Assembly (NCBI GenBank): GCA_902788505.1
Contig: CADAKH010000007.1
Location: 1 to 64,000 of the forward strand
DNA from: Oscillospiraceae bacterium
GTDB taxonomy: Bacteria > Bacillota > Clostridia > Saccharofermentanales > Saccharofermentanaceae
DNA: 64,000 nt
Reading direction: 5' to 3'
The position numbers were made by a program, and so were the translations under genes. This document shows, in pieces, positions 23,037 through 31,229 of the stretch. Each line of letters starts with the position of its first letter. The stretch's first letter is position 1. The notes below the pieces were generated by a model, which saw only the letters and a list, made by a program, of their open reading frames with translations, made no database searches and had not been told where the DNA came from.

Positions 23037-24491
23037 TCAGCTGTTTCCCTTCTCTATAAAGCTTTGTGCAACTTTCTCAAATCCGAAGCTGTGTGAAGCC
23101 TTGAAGAGTATCGCATCTCCATCCCTGACATAATCTTCGAGACGTCTTGATACATCTTCCGTATCCTTACATTTTACTATTTCAAGCTGCATATTTATCA
23201 TATGAGCTCCTCTGATAAAATCGTCCGCATTATCGCCTGTTACAAATACCCTGTCGAAATCATAGGAAGCGCAGTCTTTTCCTGTCAGCTCGTGAAGACC
23301 GGGCGCAAAATCGCCAAGTTCCAGCATACCGCCTAACGCAAGCACTTTGCGGTGTCCTTTGGCTTTCTTGGAGAAATTCAGGAATGCATTCTCCATTGAC
23401 TCCGGAGAAGCATTATATGCATCGTTCATGATGAGATATCTGTTTGTTTCGGTAATGGCACCTCTGCCGTCAATTGCACTTCTGTTGCTGATCACTTCAG
23501 CGATCTTTTCGCGGTTCTCAGCAGAGCCCGTAATCTCCGTTATGTATGCACAGAAGATCGCAAACAGAGCATTTCTGACAGCATTCTGGCCATACATTCC
23601 GACATTCAGGGGAACGGAGAATGAGGAACACTGATTCATTCTCTTAAGAACGACACCGAAAGACATTCCGCTCTCTGTCTCTTTAACGTCAGTTGCCGAG
23701 ATAATAAGCGGGCAAGGCAGATCATCTTCGGAACCGGCTACGATACCCGCAATAAAATTGTTGATCGGAAGTTCTTTTACACAGTGATCGAAAAGTCTTC
23801 TGTCATCAGCATTTACGGCAATGATGCCGCCATCCGTAAGCCCTTCACAGATCTCCATCTTGGCCTTCAGGATAGCTTCTTTGCTTCCGAGTATTCCTAT
23901 ATGTGAATAGCCGACATTGGTAATTATCGCAATGTCCGGTCTGGCGATCTTTGTAAGATAAGATATCTGTCCCTCGCCTCTCATGCCCATCTCGACAACG
24001 ATGACTTCACTGTCTTCGGGAGCCGAGAGGATGGTCTTGCTCATTCCGATCTCATTGTTATTGTTCTCGGGAGTAGAATGAACCCTTAAAGCTGTCTTCA
24101 GAACATCCGTGATCATCTTTCTGGTCGAGGTCTTTCCGACAGAACCCGTTACTGCTATAACCTTACAGCCGAGCTTGAATCTGTAATGATTTGCAAGAAG
24201 TCCCAAAGCATGTACGGTGTTTTCGACAACGATTGCAACAGCACCTTCCGGCACTGCATTCTCATCGTCAGTAACAACAGCGCAGGCGCCCAGTCCGATT
24301 GCCTGGGAAAGGAATTTATTTCCGTCGAAATTCTCACCCCGCAAAGCGATGAACAGCTCACCTTTTTTGATCGTTCTGGTGTCAGTTGATACGCCTGCAA
24401 CATCTATTGCTGTAGCGAATACAATGGCATCGGTTTTTGATACCAGTTTTCCTCCGACAGCTTTCTTAACTTCCTCAAGAGTAAACATCAT
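23037..24491 (-). CDS. murF: UDP-MurNAc-tripeptide:D-Ala-D-Ala ligase MurF
   Basis: This 484-residue Mur ligase adds D-Ala-D-Ala to the cytoplasmic peptidoglycan precursor. The N-terminal binding domain (SVDTRTIKKGELFIALRG-like), the P-loop VTGSVGKTSTRKMI, the ENNNNEIG motif and the C-terminal AYNASPESMENA segment are typical of MurF. Two adjacent ATG codons at 24491 and 24488 are possible starts; the first overlaps the murE stop as ATGA, indicating coupled translation. Confidence 0.96.
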   Translation of the reverse strand: MMFTLEEVKKAVGGKLVSKTDAIVFATAIDVAGVSTDTRTIKKGELFIALRGENFDGNKFLSQAIGLGACAVVTDDENAVPEGAVAIVVENTVHALGLLANHYRFKLGCKVIAVTGSVGKTSTRKMITDVLKTALRVHSTPENNNNEIGMSKTILSAPEDSEVIVVEMGMRGEGQISYLTKIARPDIAIITNVGYSHIGILGSKEAILKAKMEICEGLTDGGIIAVNADDRRLFDHCVKELPINNFIAGIVAGSEDDLPCPLIISATDVKETESGMSFGVVLKRMNQCSSFSVPLNVGMYGQNAVRNALFAIFCAYITEITGSAENREKIAEVISNRSAIDGRGAITETNRYLIMNDAYNASPESMENAFLNFSKKAKGHRKVLALGGMLELGDFAPGLHELTGKDCASYDFDRVFVTGDNADDFIRGAHMINMQLEIVKCKDTEDVSRRLEDYVRDGDAILFKASHSFGFEKVAQSFIEKGNS

Positions 24492-25999
24492 CTATTTCCT
24501 TCTCGCTCAATTACTGCATTTCTTGCCTGTTCCAGATCATCAAAGTGAATCGTCTTATCCGCAAAGATCTGGTAATCCTCGTGACCTTTACCGGCGATAA
24601 GAACCGTGTCACCATCCTTTGCCATATTTACCGAAAGTCTGATAGCCTTGCTTCTGTCAGCTTCGATCTCGTATTTGCCTGAAGTCTTGGATATTCCCGT
24701 AACGATATCCTGAATTATCGCATCGGGATCTTCATTTCTCGGATTATCGGATGTGATCACCGTATAATCAGATAATCTTCCGGATACTTCGCCCATCTCA
24801 AAACGTCTTGTACGCGAGCGGTTACCGCCGCATCCGAAAACAGTGATTATCCTGCCTTCCGTGTATTCTTTCAAAGTATCAAGAACGCTCTCAAGAGCTG
24901 CGGCATTGTGCGCGTAATCAACAAGGATATTCACGCCGAAATCATTTTCGACAGGCTGCATTCTTCCGGGAACGCTGATCGTGGCAAGAGCCTTCTTAAC
25001 GTCCTCTATATCAATGCCTTCCTTATATGCGGAACAAATTGCACAGAGCGCGTTATAAACATTAAATTTGCCCGGAAGAGCCACAAAGATATCACCGTTA
25101 TAGTATTTGGAATTCAATTCAAATACTGTGCCTGTAACATGACCTCTTCTTTCGGCTCTGAGATTTTTCGCAGAGAAATCAGCTTCGCCGCCGATCGAAT
25201 ACGTAATAAGTTCAACTTTATTCTTGCAGTAATCGATAACCCTGTCAGCAACAGCACAGTCAAGATTCAGGATTCCTGTGTCACAACTGTCAAAGATCTT
25301 AAGCTTACATGAGATGTAATCCTCCATGTCGGGGTGTTCATTGGGAGCTATATGATCTTCGTAAAGATTCGTAAATGCCGCTGTGCGGTATCTGATTCCT
25401 CTTACCCTGTCGAGTTTGAGAGCCTGGGATGATACTTCCATGACAAGACTTCCCGAATTACCCTTTACGAGCTTATCCATCATCTCATAGAGTTCCCTTG
25501 ACTCAGGGGTGGTGTGTGCCGCGTGTGTCTTTTCGCCATTGATAATATTGCACACCGTGCCGATAAGACCCGTCTTCCTGCCACCTTGTTCAAAAATCGC
25601 TCTTAACATGAACGCGGTAGTGGTCTTGCCCTTGGTTCCGGTTATACCGTAAACCGCAGTTTTATTCTCAGGATGGCCATAAAAATTCGCACACAAATCC
25701 GCAAGCAACTTGTGTGTATCGTTGATCTCAACGACACTCAAACCGTATTTACGGGAAATGGCTGTTAAATCCTCATCAGGGAAGTCTTCTCTGCTGCTGT
25801 CAACAACCAGCACGGAAGCACCCTGTTCAGCTGCTTTGACTGCAAATGTATGACCATCAACAGTAAATCCCTTAACGCATACAAAGAGAGACCCGGAGCA
25901 GACTTTTCGTGAATCAAATTCAACCGAAGCAACCTCTTTGTCAAGGTCACCGGATATAAGTCTGTATTCAATATTTTCAAGAACAGCAGGCAGTCTCAT
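24488..25999 (-). CDS. murE: UDP-MurNAc-L-Ala-D-Glu:meso-DAP ligase MurE
   Basis: This 503-residue Mur ligase adds the third residue of the stem peptide. VEFDSRKVCSGSLFVCVKG, P-loop TGTKGKTTTAFML, HTTPES and the SSQALKLDRV region are present. The amino-acid selectivity motif is DNPRNEDP, the form that binds meso-diaminopimelate rather than lysine, which predicts a DAP-type cell wall. It follows the PBP gene after a 144-base gap that shows no terminator or clear promoter. Confidence 0.96.
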   Translation of the reverse strand: MRLPAVLENIEYRLISGDLDKEVASVEFDSRKVCSGSLFVCVKGFTVDGHTFAVKAAEQGASVLVVDSSREDFPDEDLTAISRKYGLSVVEINDTHKLLADLCANFYGHPENKTAVYGITGTKGKTTTAFMLRAIFEQGGRKTGLIGTVCNIINGEKTHAAHTTPESRELYEMMDKLVKGNSGSLVMEVSSQALKLDRVRGIRYRTAAFTNLYEDHIAPNEHPDMEDYISCKLKIFDSCDTGILNLDCAVADRVIDYCKNKVELITYSIGGEADFSAKNLRAERRGHVTGTVFELNSKYYNGDIFVALPGKFNVYNALCAICSAYKEGIDIEDVKKALATISVPGRMQPVENDFGVNILVDYAHNAAALESVLDTLKEYTEGRIITVFGCGGNRSRTRRFEMGEVSGRLSDYTVITSDNPRNEDPDAIIQDIVTGISKTSGKYEIEADRSKAIRLSVNMAKDGDTVLIAGKGHEDYQIFADKTIHFDDLEQARNAVIEREGNR

Positions 26000-26143
26000 C
26001 TCATTCGTCCTTCTTTGTATTTGTCAGGCGGATATTTCCGCTTATTAACCGTCAACTATATTAAATCAAAAAGTTCAATTTACAGTGTGGCAAAAAGAAT
26101 GAAATTCCTGTATTGGTATCACTTATGTTTGTGCGACACCCCA

Positions 26144-28621
26144 TCAGGTGTCATCGTCATCATGATGCTCGGGAGGCAGAGCATCTGTTCCGTCATTGGC
26201 ATTCGTTGTCTGGGCAGGCTGCTGAGACTGGTTATAACCCGGACCGTCAGTATTTGATAATGTAACTACAATGATATCGCCTGCATAAACAGTAGAGCCC
26301 GATGAGACACTCTGGGATACACATAAGCCATCAACATCGCCATCGATCTTACAGTTAAGATTCATCTTAAGACACGCCTCGATGCATTCGACAGCCGACA
26401 TTCCGGTCATGTTGGGAACTCTCGTTGTCAGCATATCCTCCTGTGCCACACCTTCCGGATAAAGAACAACAACACCTGTTTTATAGAGCGTGTGATAGTA
26501 ATCAGGATATGTCCTTGCAACTATGGTCTCAGGTGTCATATCGATAGTGCCGTAAAGTGTTGAAAGACCGTTTACCGAGATCCTGGACGCTGCCTGTGAT
26601 GCAGGCATTCCGTCAACCTTCTGAACATACCATTCTTTAAGAAGTTCGTTGTATTCTTCTTCGGTAAATCTTCGTTCAACACCCATATAAGAAAGCGTTC
26701 CTTCGACGATCTTAGCAGCCGTTGATGCGGCAGAAGATGAACCTACCGAGAAATCTCTTGGCTTATTGATTACGACGAGGACAGCTATCTTCGGGTCATA
26801 AGAAGGAGCATAACAGGAGAACGAAAGAACGTGAGCGCCCTTCAATTCACCTGCGTCGATCGTTGATGTGGACGTCTTACCCGCAACAGAGTATCCGGCT
26901 ACTTTACCTGCAGAACCTGTACCGTCGGATACAACGCCTTCCATCAATACTCTTACACGCCTGCATGTGTCTTCAGAGAACACTGTTCGTACTACTTCAG
27001 GTTCGACCTCATCGATGATATTTCCTTCAGGATCTGTTACGTACTTAACGATGTGGGGAACAAGAAGGTCACCGCCGTTGATGATAGCGCAATACGATGT
27101 TATGAGCTGGATAGGAGTAACCGTTGAAGACTCGCCGTAAGAAAGAACCGCCATATCGACTGTTGTCGGATCTTTATGGAAGATTCCCTTTCCTTCTGCA
27201 GGAAGGTCTATTCCGGTGTAATCATAGAAGCCAAGCATACGCACGTATGAATAGTATTTTGTAATTCCGATTCTGTATGCAAGCTGTGTAAAGATCGGGT
27301 TGCATGAGTTGTGGAATGCATCTTCCAGTGTCTCCATTCCGTGGTTATAACCCATTGATTTCTGCATCCAGCATGAAATCGTATGCTGCGATGAAATAGC
27401 GATAGGAGCATCATCGAAAAGCTCTTCCTCATAAGAGAGATTCTCCTCAAATGCCATACATGTCGTAAGTGACTTAAAAGTAGAACCAGGCTCATAAGTG
27501 TCGGAAACACATCTGTTACGCCAGGCATTTGCCATTGAGTATTGCACTCTGTCGTCAGGGCTCAGAGATGCCCATGTATTAGGATTTGTTCCGTAAGGCA
27601 TCGCATAGGGATCGTTACAGTCGTAGTTTGGGATAGATACCATCGCATAGACCGCGCCTGTATAAGGATTCATTACGATTGCGCACACACCATCGATCGG
27701 GTCATACTTATCGTACGCATCTTTTGCGGCTTCTTCTGCAATTCTCTGAATACTGATATCGATATTGGTAACAATATTATTTCCGTCTGTAACCGGAATT
27801 GTAGTAGCATCAGAATAAGGCAGAACGCCGCCGGTGATTTCATCCGTCTCAGAATATCTGTATCCGTCAACGCCTGAAAGGACATCATTGTAGTAAGCTT
27901 CAAGGCCGTAAAGGCCATTAAGGCTTACGCCGTCATTTTTAGCATATCCGATAACCTGAGATGCAAGGGTTCCATAGTTGTAGTATCTCTGCGGAACAGC
28001 TACAAATCCAAAACCTTTAACCTTGTTATCTTTAAGGAATTTTTCAAATTCGTCTTTTGTATCCTGCGGAACATTCTTGATTACATCGCATCCGGCGACA
28101 TCGTTTCTCTTGTCATTCTTATCTGTCGGATCGACAGGAATAATCGAATCGAGCTTTTCGTATGTAACGCCAAGGATAGATACGGCGCCCTCCATTATCT
28201 GTTCTCTCGTAAGGATCGTTGAAGTAACCATTTTCGGAGAACAGATAACAGTAAAATCGTATGTGTTCGAAGCAAGCGGAACGAGGTTTGAATCATAGAT
28301 CATTCCTCTGTTGGCACTGTATGACATCAGAGTCCACTGTTCATCAGCTGCAGCTCTCGCATACTTATCGTAATCGGTAACGGTGGTCTTGTATAAGCTA
28401 TATACCAGATAGAAAGTGTAAAGCACAACAACAACGGCTACTACCGCTATCCATCCCTTGGCAAATAATGTCGCTCTGATCTGACGGGGCGTCTTCTGAC
28501 GGACCTCGGTTTTGGGCTGTTCAGAGATGCCTTGTGCGCGCGCTTTAACCTCAGCTTCAGTGGGAATTATTGACTTACCCTTTAAGGGCGGTTGATTGTC
28601 ACTTATCCGGGTGCGCTGCAT
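26144..28621 (-). CDS. Class B penicillin-binding protein with PASTA domain (FtsI/SpoVD type)
   Basis: This transpeptidase of about 825 residues cross-links septal peptidoglycan. From the ATG at 28621 it has one membrane segment (about 55-77), a dimerisation domain, and the transpeptidase with the SxxK serine in STFK (S380), SxN as SCN (439-441), and the third motif as KTS (582-584) instead of the usual KTG. A PASTA domain (VPNMTGMSAVECIEACLKM) and a Gln/Asn-rich, His/Asp-ended tail follow. No ribosome site fits any start well. The frame remains open to 28666, but 28621 gives a 23-base overlap with ftsL and translation may be coupled. It is FtsI or SpoVD; sequence does not separate them. Confidence 0.9.
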   Translation of the reverse strand: MQRTRISDNQPPLKGKSIIPTEAEVKARAQGISEQPKTEVRQKTPRQIRATLFAKGWIAVVAVVVVLYTFYLVYSLYKTTVTDYDKYARAAADEQWTLMSYSANRGMIYDSNLVPLASNTYDFTVICSPKMVTSTILTREQIMEGAVSILGVTYEKLDSIIPVDPTDKNDKRNDVAGCDVIKNVPQDTKDEFEKFLKDNKVKGFGFVAVPQRYYNYGTLASQVIGYAKNDGVSLNGLYGLEAYYNDVLSGVDGYRYSETDEITGGVLPYSDATTIPVTDGNNIVTNIDISIQRIAEEAAKDAYDKYDPIDGVCAIVMNPYTGAVYAMVSIPNYDCNDPYAMPYGTNPNTWASLSPDDRVQYSMANAWRNRCVSDTYEPGSTFKSLTTCMAFEENLSYEEELFDDAPIAISSQHTISCWMQKSMGYNHGMETLEDAFHNSCNPIFTQLAYRIGITKYYSYVRMLGFYDYTGIDLPAEGKGIFHKDPTTVDMAVLSYGESSTVTPIQLITSYCAIINGGDLLVPHIVKYVTDPEGNIIDEVEPEVVRTVFSEDTCRRVRVLMEGVVSDGTGSAGKVAGYSVAGKTSTSTIDAGELKGAHVLSFSCYAPSYDPKIAVLVVINKPRDFSVGSSSAASTAAKIVEGTLSYMGVERRFTEEEYNELLKEWYVQKVDGMPASQAASRISVNGLSTLYGTIDMTPETIVARTYPDYYHTLYKTGVVVLYPEGVAQEDMLTTRVPNMTGMSAVECIEACLKMNLNCKIDGDVDGLCVSQSVSSGSTVYAGDIIVVTLSNTDGPGYNQSQQPAQTTNANDGTDALPPEHHDDDDT

Positions 28622-29276
28622 AGTAATCAGCCAATGCATCCTTGGAATCATTGTATTCATCATCATTGATTCCGTCGGAGTTATAGTTTGCTCTGGTACG
28701 CAAAGAGTCTGTGTTTGGGAGAGGCAGATTGATTACCTGATTCTGGTTAGGATCCTGCATTCCAAGTGCAATAGCCTGCGCACGGATTACATCCATGTCC
28801 GCAATACCGTTGGCATTCTCTTCCGCGTTTACGATCTCTCTTTTGATAGTGTTGATCTGGTCTTTAAGATTTGAATTATCTCTTGCGAGCTCAGAGACCT
28901 CTGTCTGGGGATAAAGAAGGAGCATTACAAAGAAGCCCAGAAGAATAACCAGTCCGATAGAAATTATCGTCTCGAAAAGTCTTCTTCCAGTAAGTCTTCT
29001 TGTCTTCTTCTTTTTCTCAAGCTTCATCTTGGCATCTTCATGTTCGATCGCATACTGCATTGATCTCTCATGAACATCCTCATAAGATACAAGACTCGGA
29101 TTAGGTTCAATTATCAGGGGTTCGTCTTCAATTACATCCGATGTGTCAGGTATAACTTCGCCGCCCTTATAGATCAGATTTGTCTTCCCGGCAGCCAGCA
29201 CTTCATTAAGCGCCTCATCTTCCGCGCCCACATCGAAGTTCTTTATCTTTTTTCTCGATGTTAACTTGACTGCCAT
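28599..29276 (-). CDS. ftsL: FtsL/DivIC-like divisome protein
   Basis: This 225-residue single-pass protein has a cytoplasmic N-terminus of about 110 residues, one membrane segment (IISIGLVILLGFFVMLLLY) and an extracytoplasmic coiled coil (ELARDNSNLKDQINTIKREI). These are the features of FtsL/DivIC proteins, which form a complex with FtsQ. Position between rsmH and the PBP is the classical ftsL position. Sequence similarity in this family is weak, so the call rests on topology and context. The N-terminus is longer than usual. Confidence 0.8.
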   Translation of the reverse strand: MAVKLTSRKKIKNFDVGAEDEALNEVLAAGKTNLIYKGGEVIPDTSDVIEDEPLIIEPNPSLVSYEDVHERSMQYAIEHEDAKMKLEKKKKTRRLTGRRLFETIISIGLVILLGFFVMLLLYPQTEVSELARDNSNLKDQINTIKREIVNAEENANGIADMDVIRAQAIALGMQDPNQNQVINLPLPNTDSLRTRANYNSDGINDDEYNDSKDALADYYAAHPDK

Positions 29277-29299
29277 TTTTCTTTCCTTAAATTATCTGA

Positions 29300-30268
29300 T
29301 CAATTGTATTGTTCGTTATCGTTTCTTTCGAATACTCTGAGTTTTGAACTTCTGGCTCTCGGATTGATATCGATCTCTTCTTCCGTCGGTTCGATAGGCT
29401 TCTTTGTAAGTACTGTTCCGAGTGATTTCTTGCCGCATACGCAAACAGGGAAATCTCTGGGACATGTGCACGGACTTTCTGCTGTCCTGAATGCTTCTTT
29501 GACGATCCTGTCTTCGAGCGAATGGAACGAGATAACTGCGAATCTTCCGCCCGGTTTAAGTTTTCTGATTCCGTCCTGAAGCAATGATTCAAGTCCGTCA
29601 AGCTCGTGATTTACTTCGATCCTGATAGCCTGGAAGCATCTCTTTGCAGGATGCTGGTCCTCTCCTCTGCCGTGACCCGGCATATAATCCTTGATAGCCT
29701 GTGCAAGTTCTGTAGTCCTTGTGAAAGGCTTAGTTCTTCTTCTTTCTACTATTCCGTCGGCAATTCTTCCCGCATGATGTTCTTCGCCGTATTCTCTGAA
29801 GATCCTCTCAAGATCGTCTCTCGAATATCTGTTAACTACTTCAGCAGCAGTAAGCCATTCATTCGGATCCATTCTCATATCCAAAGGACCGTTCTTCATA
29901 TAAGAGAAACCTCTTTCAGCTGTATCGAGCTGATATGAAGAAACACCGAGATCGGCCATAATGCCGTCAACCTTACCGATCTTAAGACTGCGGATAATAT
30001 CATCGATGTCTTTATAGTCTGACTTAACCGGCATCCAGTCGATACCGGCAAAGGCTTCTCTTCTCTGCATGCAGGCTGCAAGTGCCGCATCGTCTTTGTC
30101 GATAGAAACAAGGATTCCCTTGCCCTTCATTCTTCTTGCGATCTCAGCACTGTGGCTTCCGCCGCCTGCTGTGCAGTCGACATAAATACCGCCCGGTCTG
30201 ACATTAAGAGCGTCAACCGTCTGATAGAGCAATACCGGAATGTGGTCAAAATTAGAGACCTTCAACAT
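29300..30268 (-). CDS. rsmH: 16S rRNA (cytosine1402-N4)-methyltransferase RsmH
   Basis: This 322-residue SAM-dependent enzyme (MraW) methylates C1402 of 16S rRNA. HIPVLLYQTVDAL at the N-terminus, the SAM-binding YVDCTAGGGSHSAEI, GIMADLGVSSYQLD, and the C-terminal FHSLEDRIVKEAF motif are diagnostic. The ATG at 30268 has GGAGA upstream and overlaps the mraZ 3' end by 17 bases. Confidence 0.97.
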   Translation of the reverse strand: MLKVSNFDHIPVLLYQTVDALNVRPGGIYVDCTAGGGSHSAEIARRMKGKGILVSIDKDDAALAACMQRREAFAGIDWMPVKSDYKDIDDIIRSLKIGKVDGIMADLGVSSYQLDTAERGFSYMKNGPLDMRMDPNEWLTAAEVVNRYSRDDLERIFREYGEEHHAGRIADGIVERRRTKPFTRTTELAQAIKDYMPGHGRGEDQHPAKRCFQAIRIEVNHELDGLESLLQDGIRKLKPGGRFAVISFHSLEDRIVKEAFRTAESPCTCPRDFPVCVCGKKSLGTVLTKKPIEPTEEEIDINPRARSSKLRVFERNDNEQYN

Positions 30269-30680
30269 AATAATTCGTCTCCAATCCTTCTATGCCGCTG
30301 AGATCATGATCTTCATTGTCATAGAAATTCTTAGTACAGATATCTAATTTACCGTCATCGTTAAATACGCAGATCTCATCACCGGGCTTGGCACCGATCC
30401 TGTCCCAGAGCTCGCTGTTAACAGAGATACGCCCCTGGGAATCAACGGATACTTCGCAAGCCTCACCGATAATGGCTCTCTTTATCTTACGGACATTGGC
30501 ATCCATTGAATTAAGCTTTGCAAGCTGAGCCTTCAGGTTATCGAAATGTTCCTTAGAGTAAACGCACAAATAGCCGACATCAAGGCTGTTTGTTACGACA
30601 ACCTCTGCGCCGAGCAATTCTTTTTGCTTTGAAGGGATAAAGAATCTCCCCTTAGCGTCTACTTTCTTAATATCTCTCAT
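30252..30680 (-). CDS. mraZ: Transcriptional regulator MraZ
   Basis: This 142-residue AbrB-fold DNA-binding protein opens the dcw cluster and represses it. Two copies of the MraZ swapped-hairpin motif are visible: DAKGRFFIPSKQKELLG near the N-terminus and DSQGRISVNSELWDRIG around residue 80. Its predicted operator, repeated GTGG/GGGG boxes at 30742-30786, lies just upstream, overlapping the expected transcription start, so the cluster is probably autoregulated. Confidence 0.96.
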   Translation of the reverse strand: MRDIKKVDAKGRFFIPSKQKELLGAEVVVTNSLDVGYLCVYSKEHFDNLKAQLAKLNSMDANVRKIKRAIIGEACEVSVDSQGRISVNSELWDRIGAKPGDEICVFNDDGKLDICTKNFYDNEDHDLSGIEGLETNYYVEGL

Positions 30681-30741
30681 CCTGAGTCTCTACTACAAGC
30701 CTGATTTTGCGATGCTTGGAGGATATCATTGCTGAAATCAG

Positions 30742-30786
30742 CCACTTTCCTCCACTAGAGTGGGAATTTTCTCCCCAAATCACCAC
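30742..30786 (-). promoter_or_regulatory. MraZ-binding repeats
   Basis: On the minus strand the leader reads GTGG-N6-GGGG-N17-GTGG-N6-GTGG (30786 down to 30742). MraZ binds direct TGGGN-like repeats at 10-base spacing in front of its own operon. The boxes start about 9 bases after the -10 element, so binding would block transcription start or escape. Confidence 0.75.
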
Positions 30787-30794
30787 ACAGTTGT

Positions 30795-30823
30795 ATTTTA
30801 TTCGTAACATTCTTTTAATGCAA
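30795..30823 (-). promoter_or_regulatory. Promoter of the mraZ-dcw operon
   Basis: The minus strand reads TTGCAT (30818-30823), exactly 17 bases, then TAAAAT (30795-30800). Transcription would start near 30788 at the first MraZ box, leaving a leader of about 110 bases. Confidence 0.75.
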
Positions 30824-30984
30824 GGGGAATTTTGTAATTTTTCGGAAATTTGTTAAAAAAATTTTCCAGGCCGTTCCAGAGGGGACCATTTCCCGAGAAT
30901 CTCATACAGTTGAGCGGTTTTCTGTATGAATAGCCATGTTATTCCGGAAGCGCTTTGCACCAAATATCCCGCGCTTTACCAATA

Positions 30985-31073
30985 TTTTTTCTATTTTTGT
31001 TAAAACAGGAAATGATTTAGGAAAAACTGCCCGTTTTTTCCTAAACCTTTTCCTGAATTTGCATATTTAGGAA
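30985..31073 (+). repeat. 89-bp dispersed palindromic repeat, copy A
   Basis: This non-coding 89-base element matches the reverse complement of 51905-51993 at about 85 percent identity with no gaps, by eye. Its core (31006-31055) is a long imperfect palindrome: CAGGAAAtGaTTTAGGAAAA pairs with TTTTCCTAAAcCtTTTCCTG around a CTGCCCG-containing centre. It lies between the terminator of the sucrase-fructokinase gene and the mraZ promoter. No coding frame is evident. The rest of 30824-31194 is AT-rich and shows no gene. Confidence 0.8.
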
Positions 31074-31194
31074 TAATTTCCGTAATTCCAGAAATGCTTC
31101 CTATATTGAGCTGACTTGGAATTGATTATAGAATCCGGATAATGCAAAAATCGGACACGATTCAAACCAAAAACGTGTTCTCCCGGTGCACTCC

Positions 31195-31220
31195 AAGAAA
31201 AAGCGGCTATGAAAGCCGCC
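31195..31220 (-). terminator. Terminator of the lgt-rodA-sucrase operon
   Basis: On the minus strand, GGCGGCT and AGCCGC form a stem with a 5-base loop followed by TTTTTCTT, ten bases after the stop codon of the sucrase-fructokinase gene. Confidence 0.85.
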
Positions 31221-31229
31221 TAAAAAGTA

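Noticed and set aside
28622..28666. Upstream N-terminal extension of the PBP
   Set aside because: The added residues only reflect the overlapping ftsL 3' end in another frame and no ribosome site supports the upstream ATG codons.
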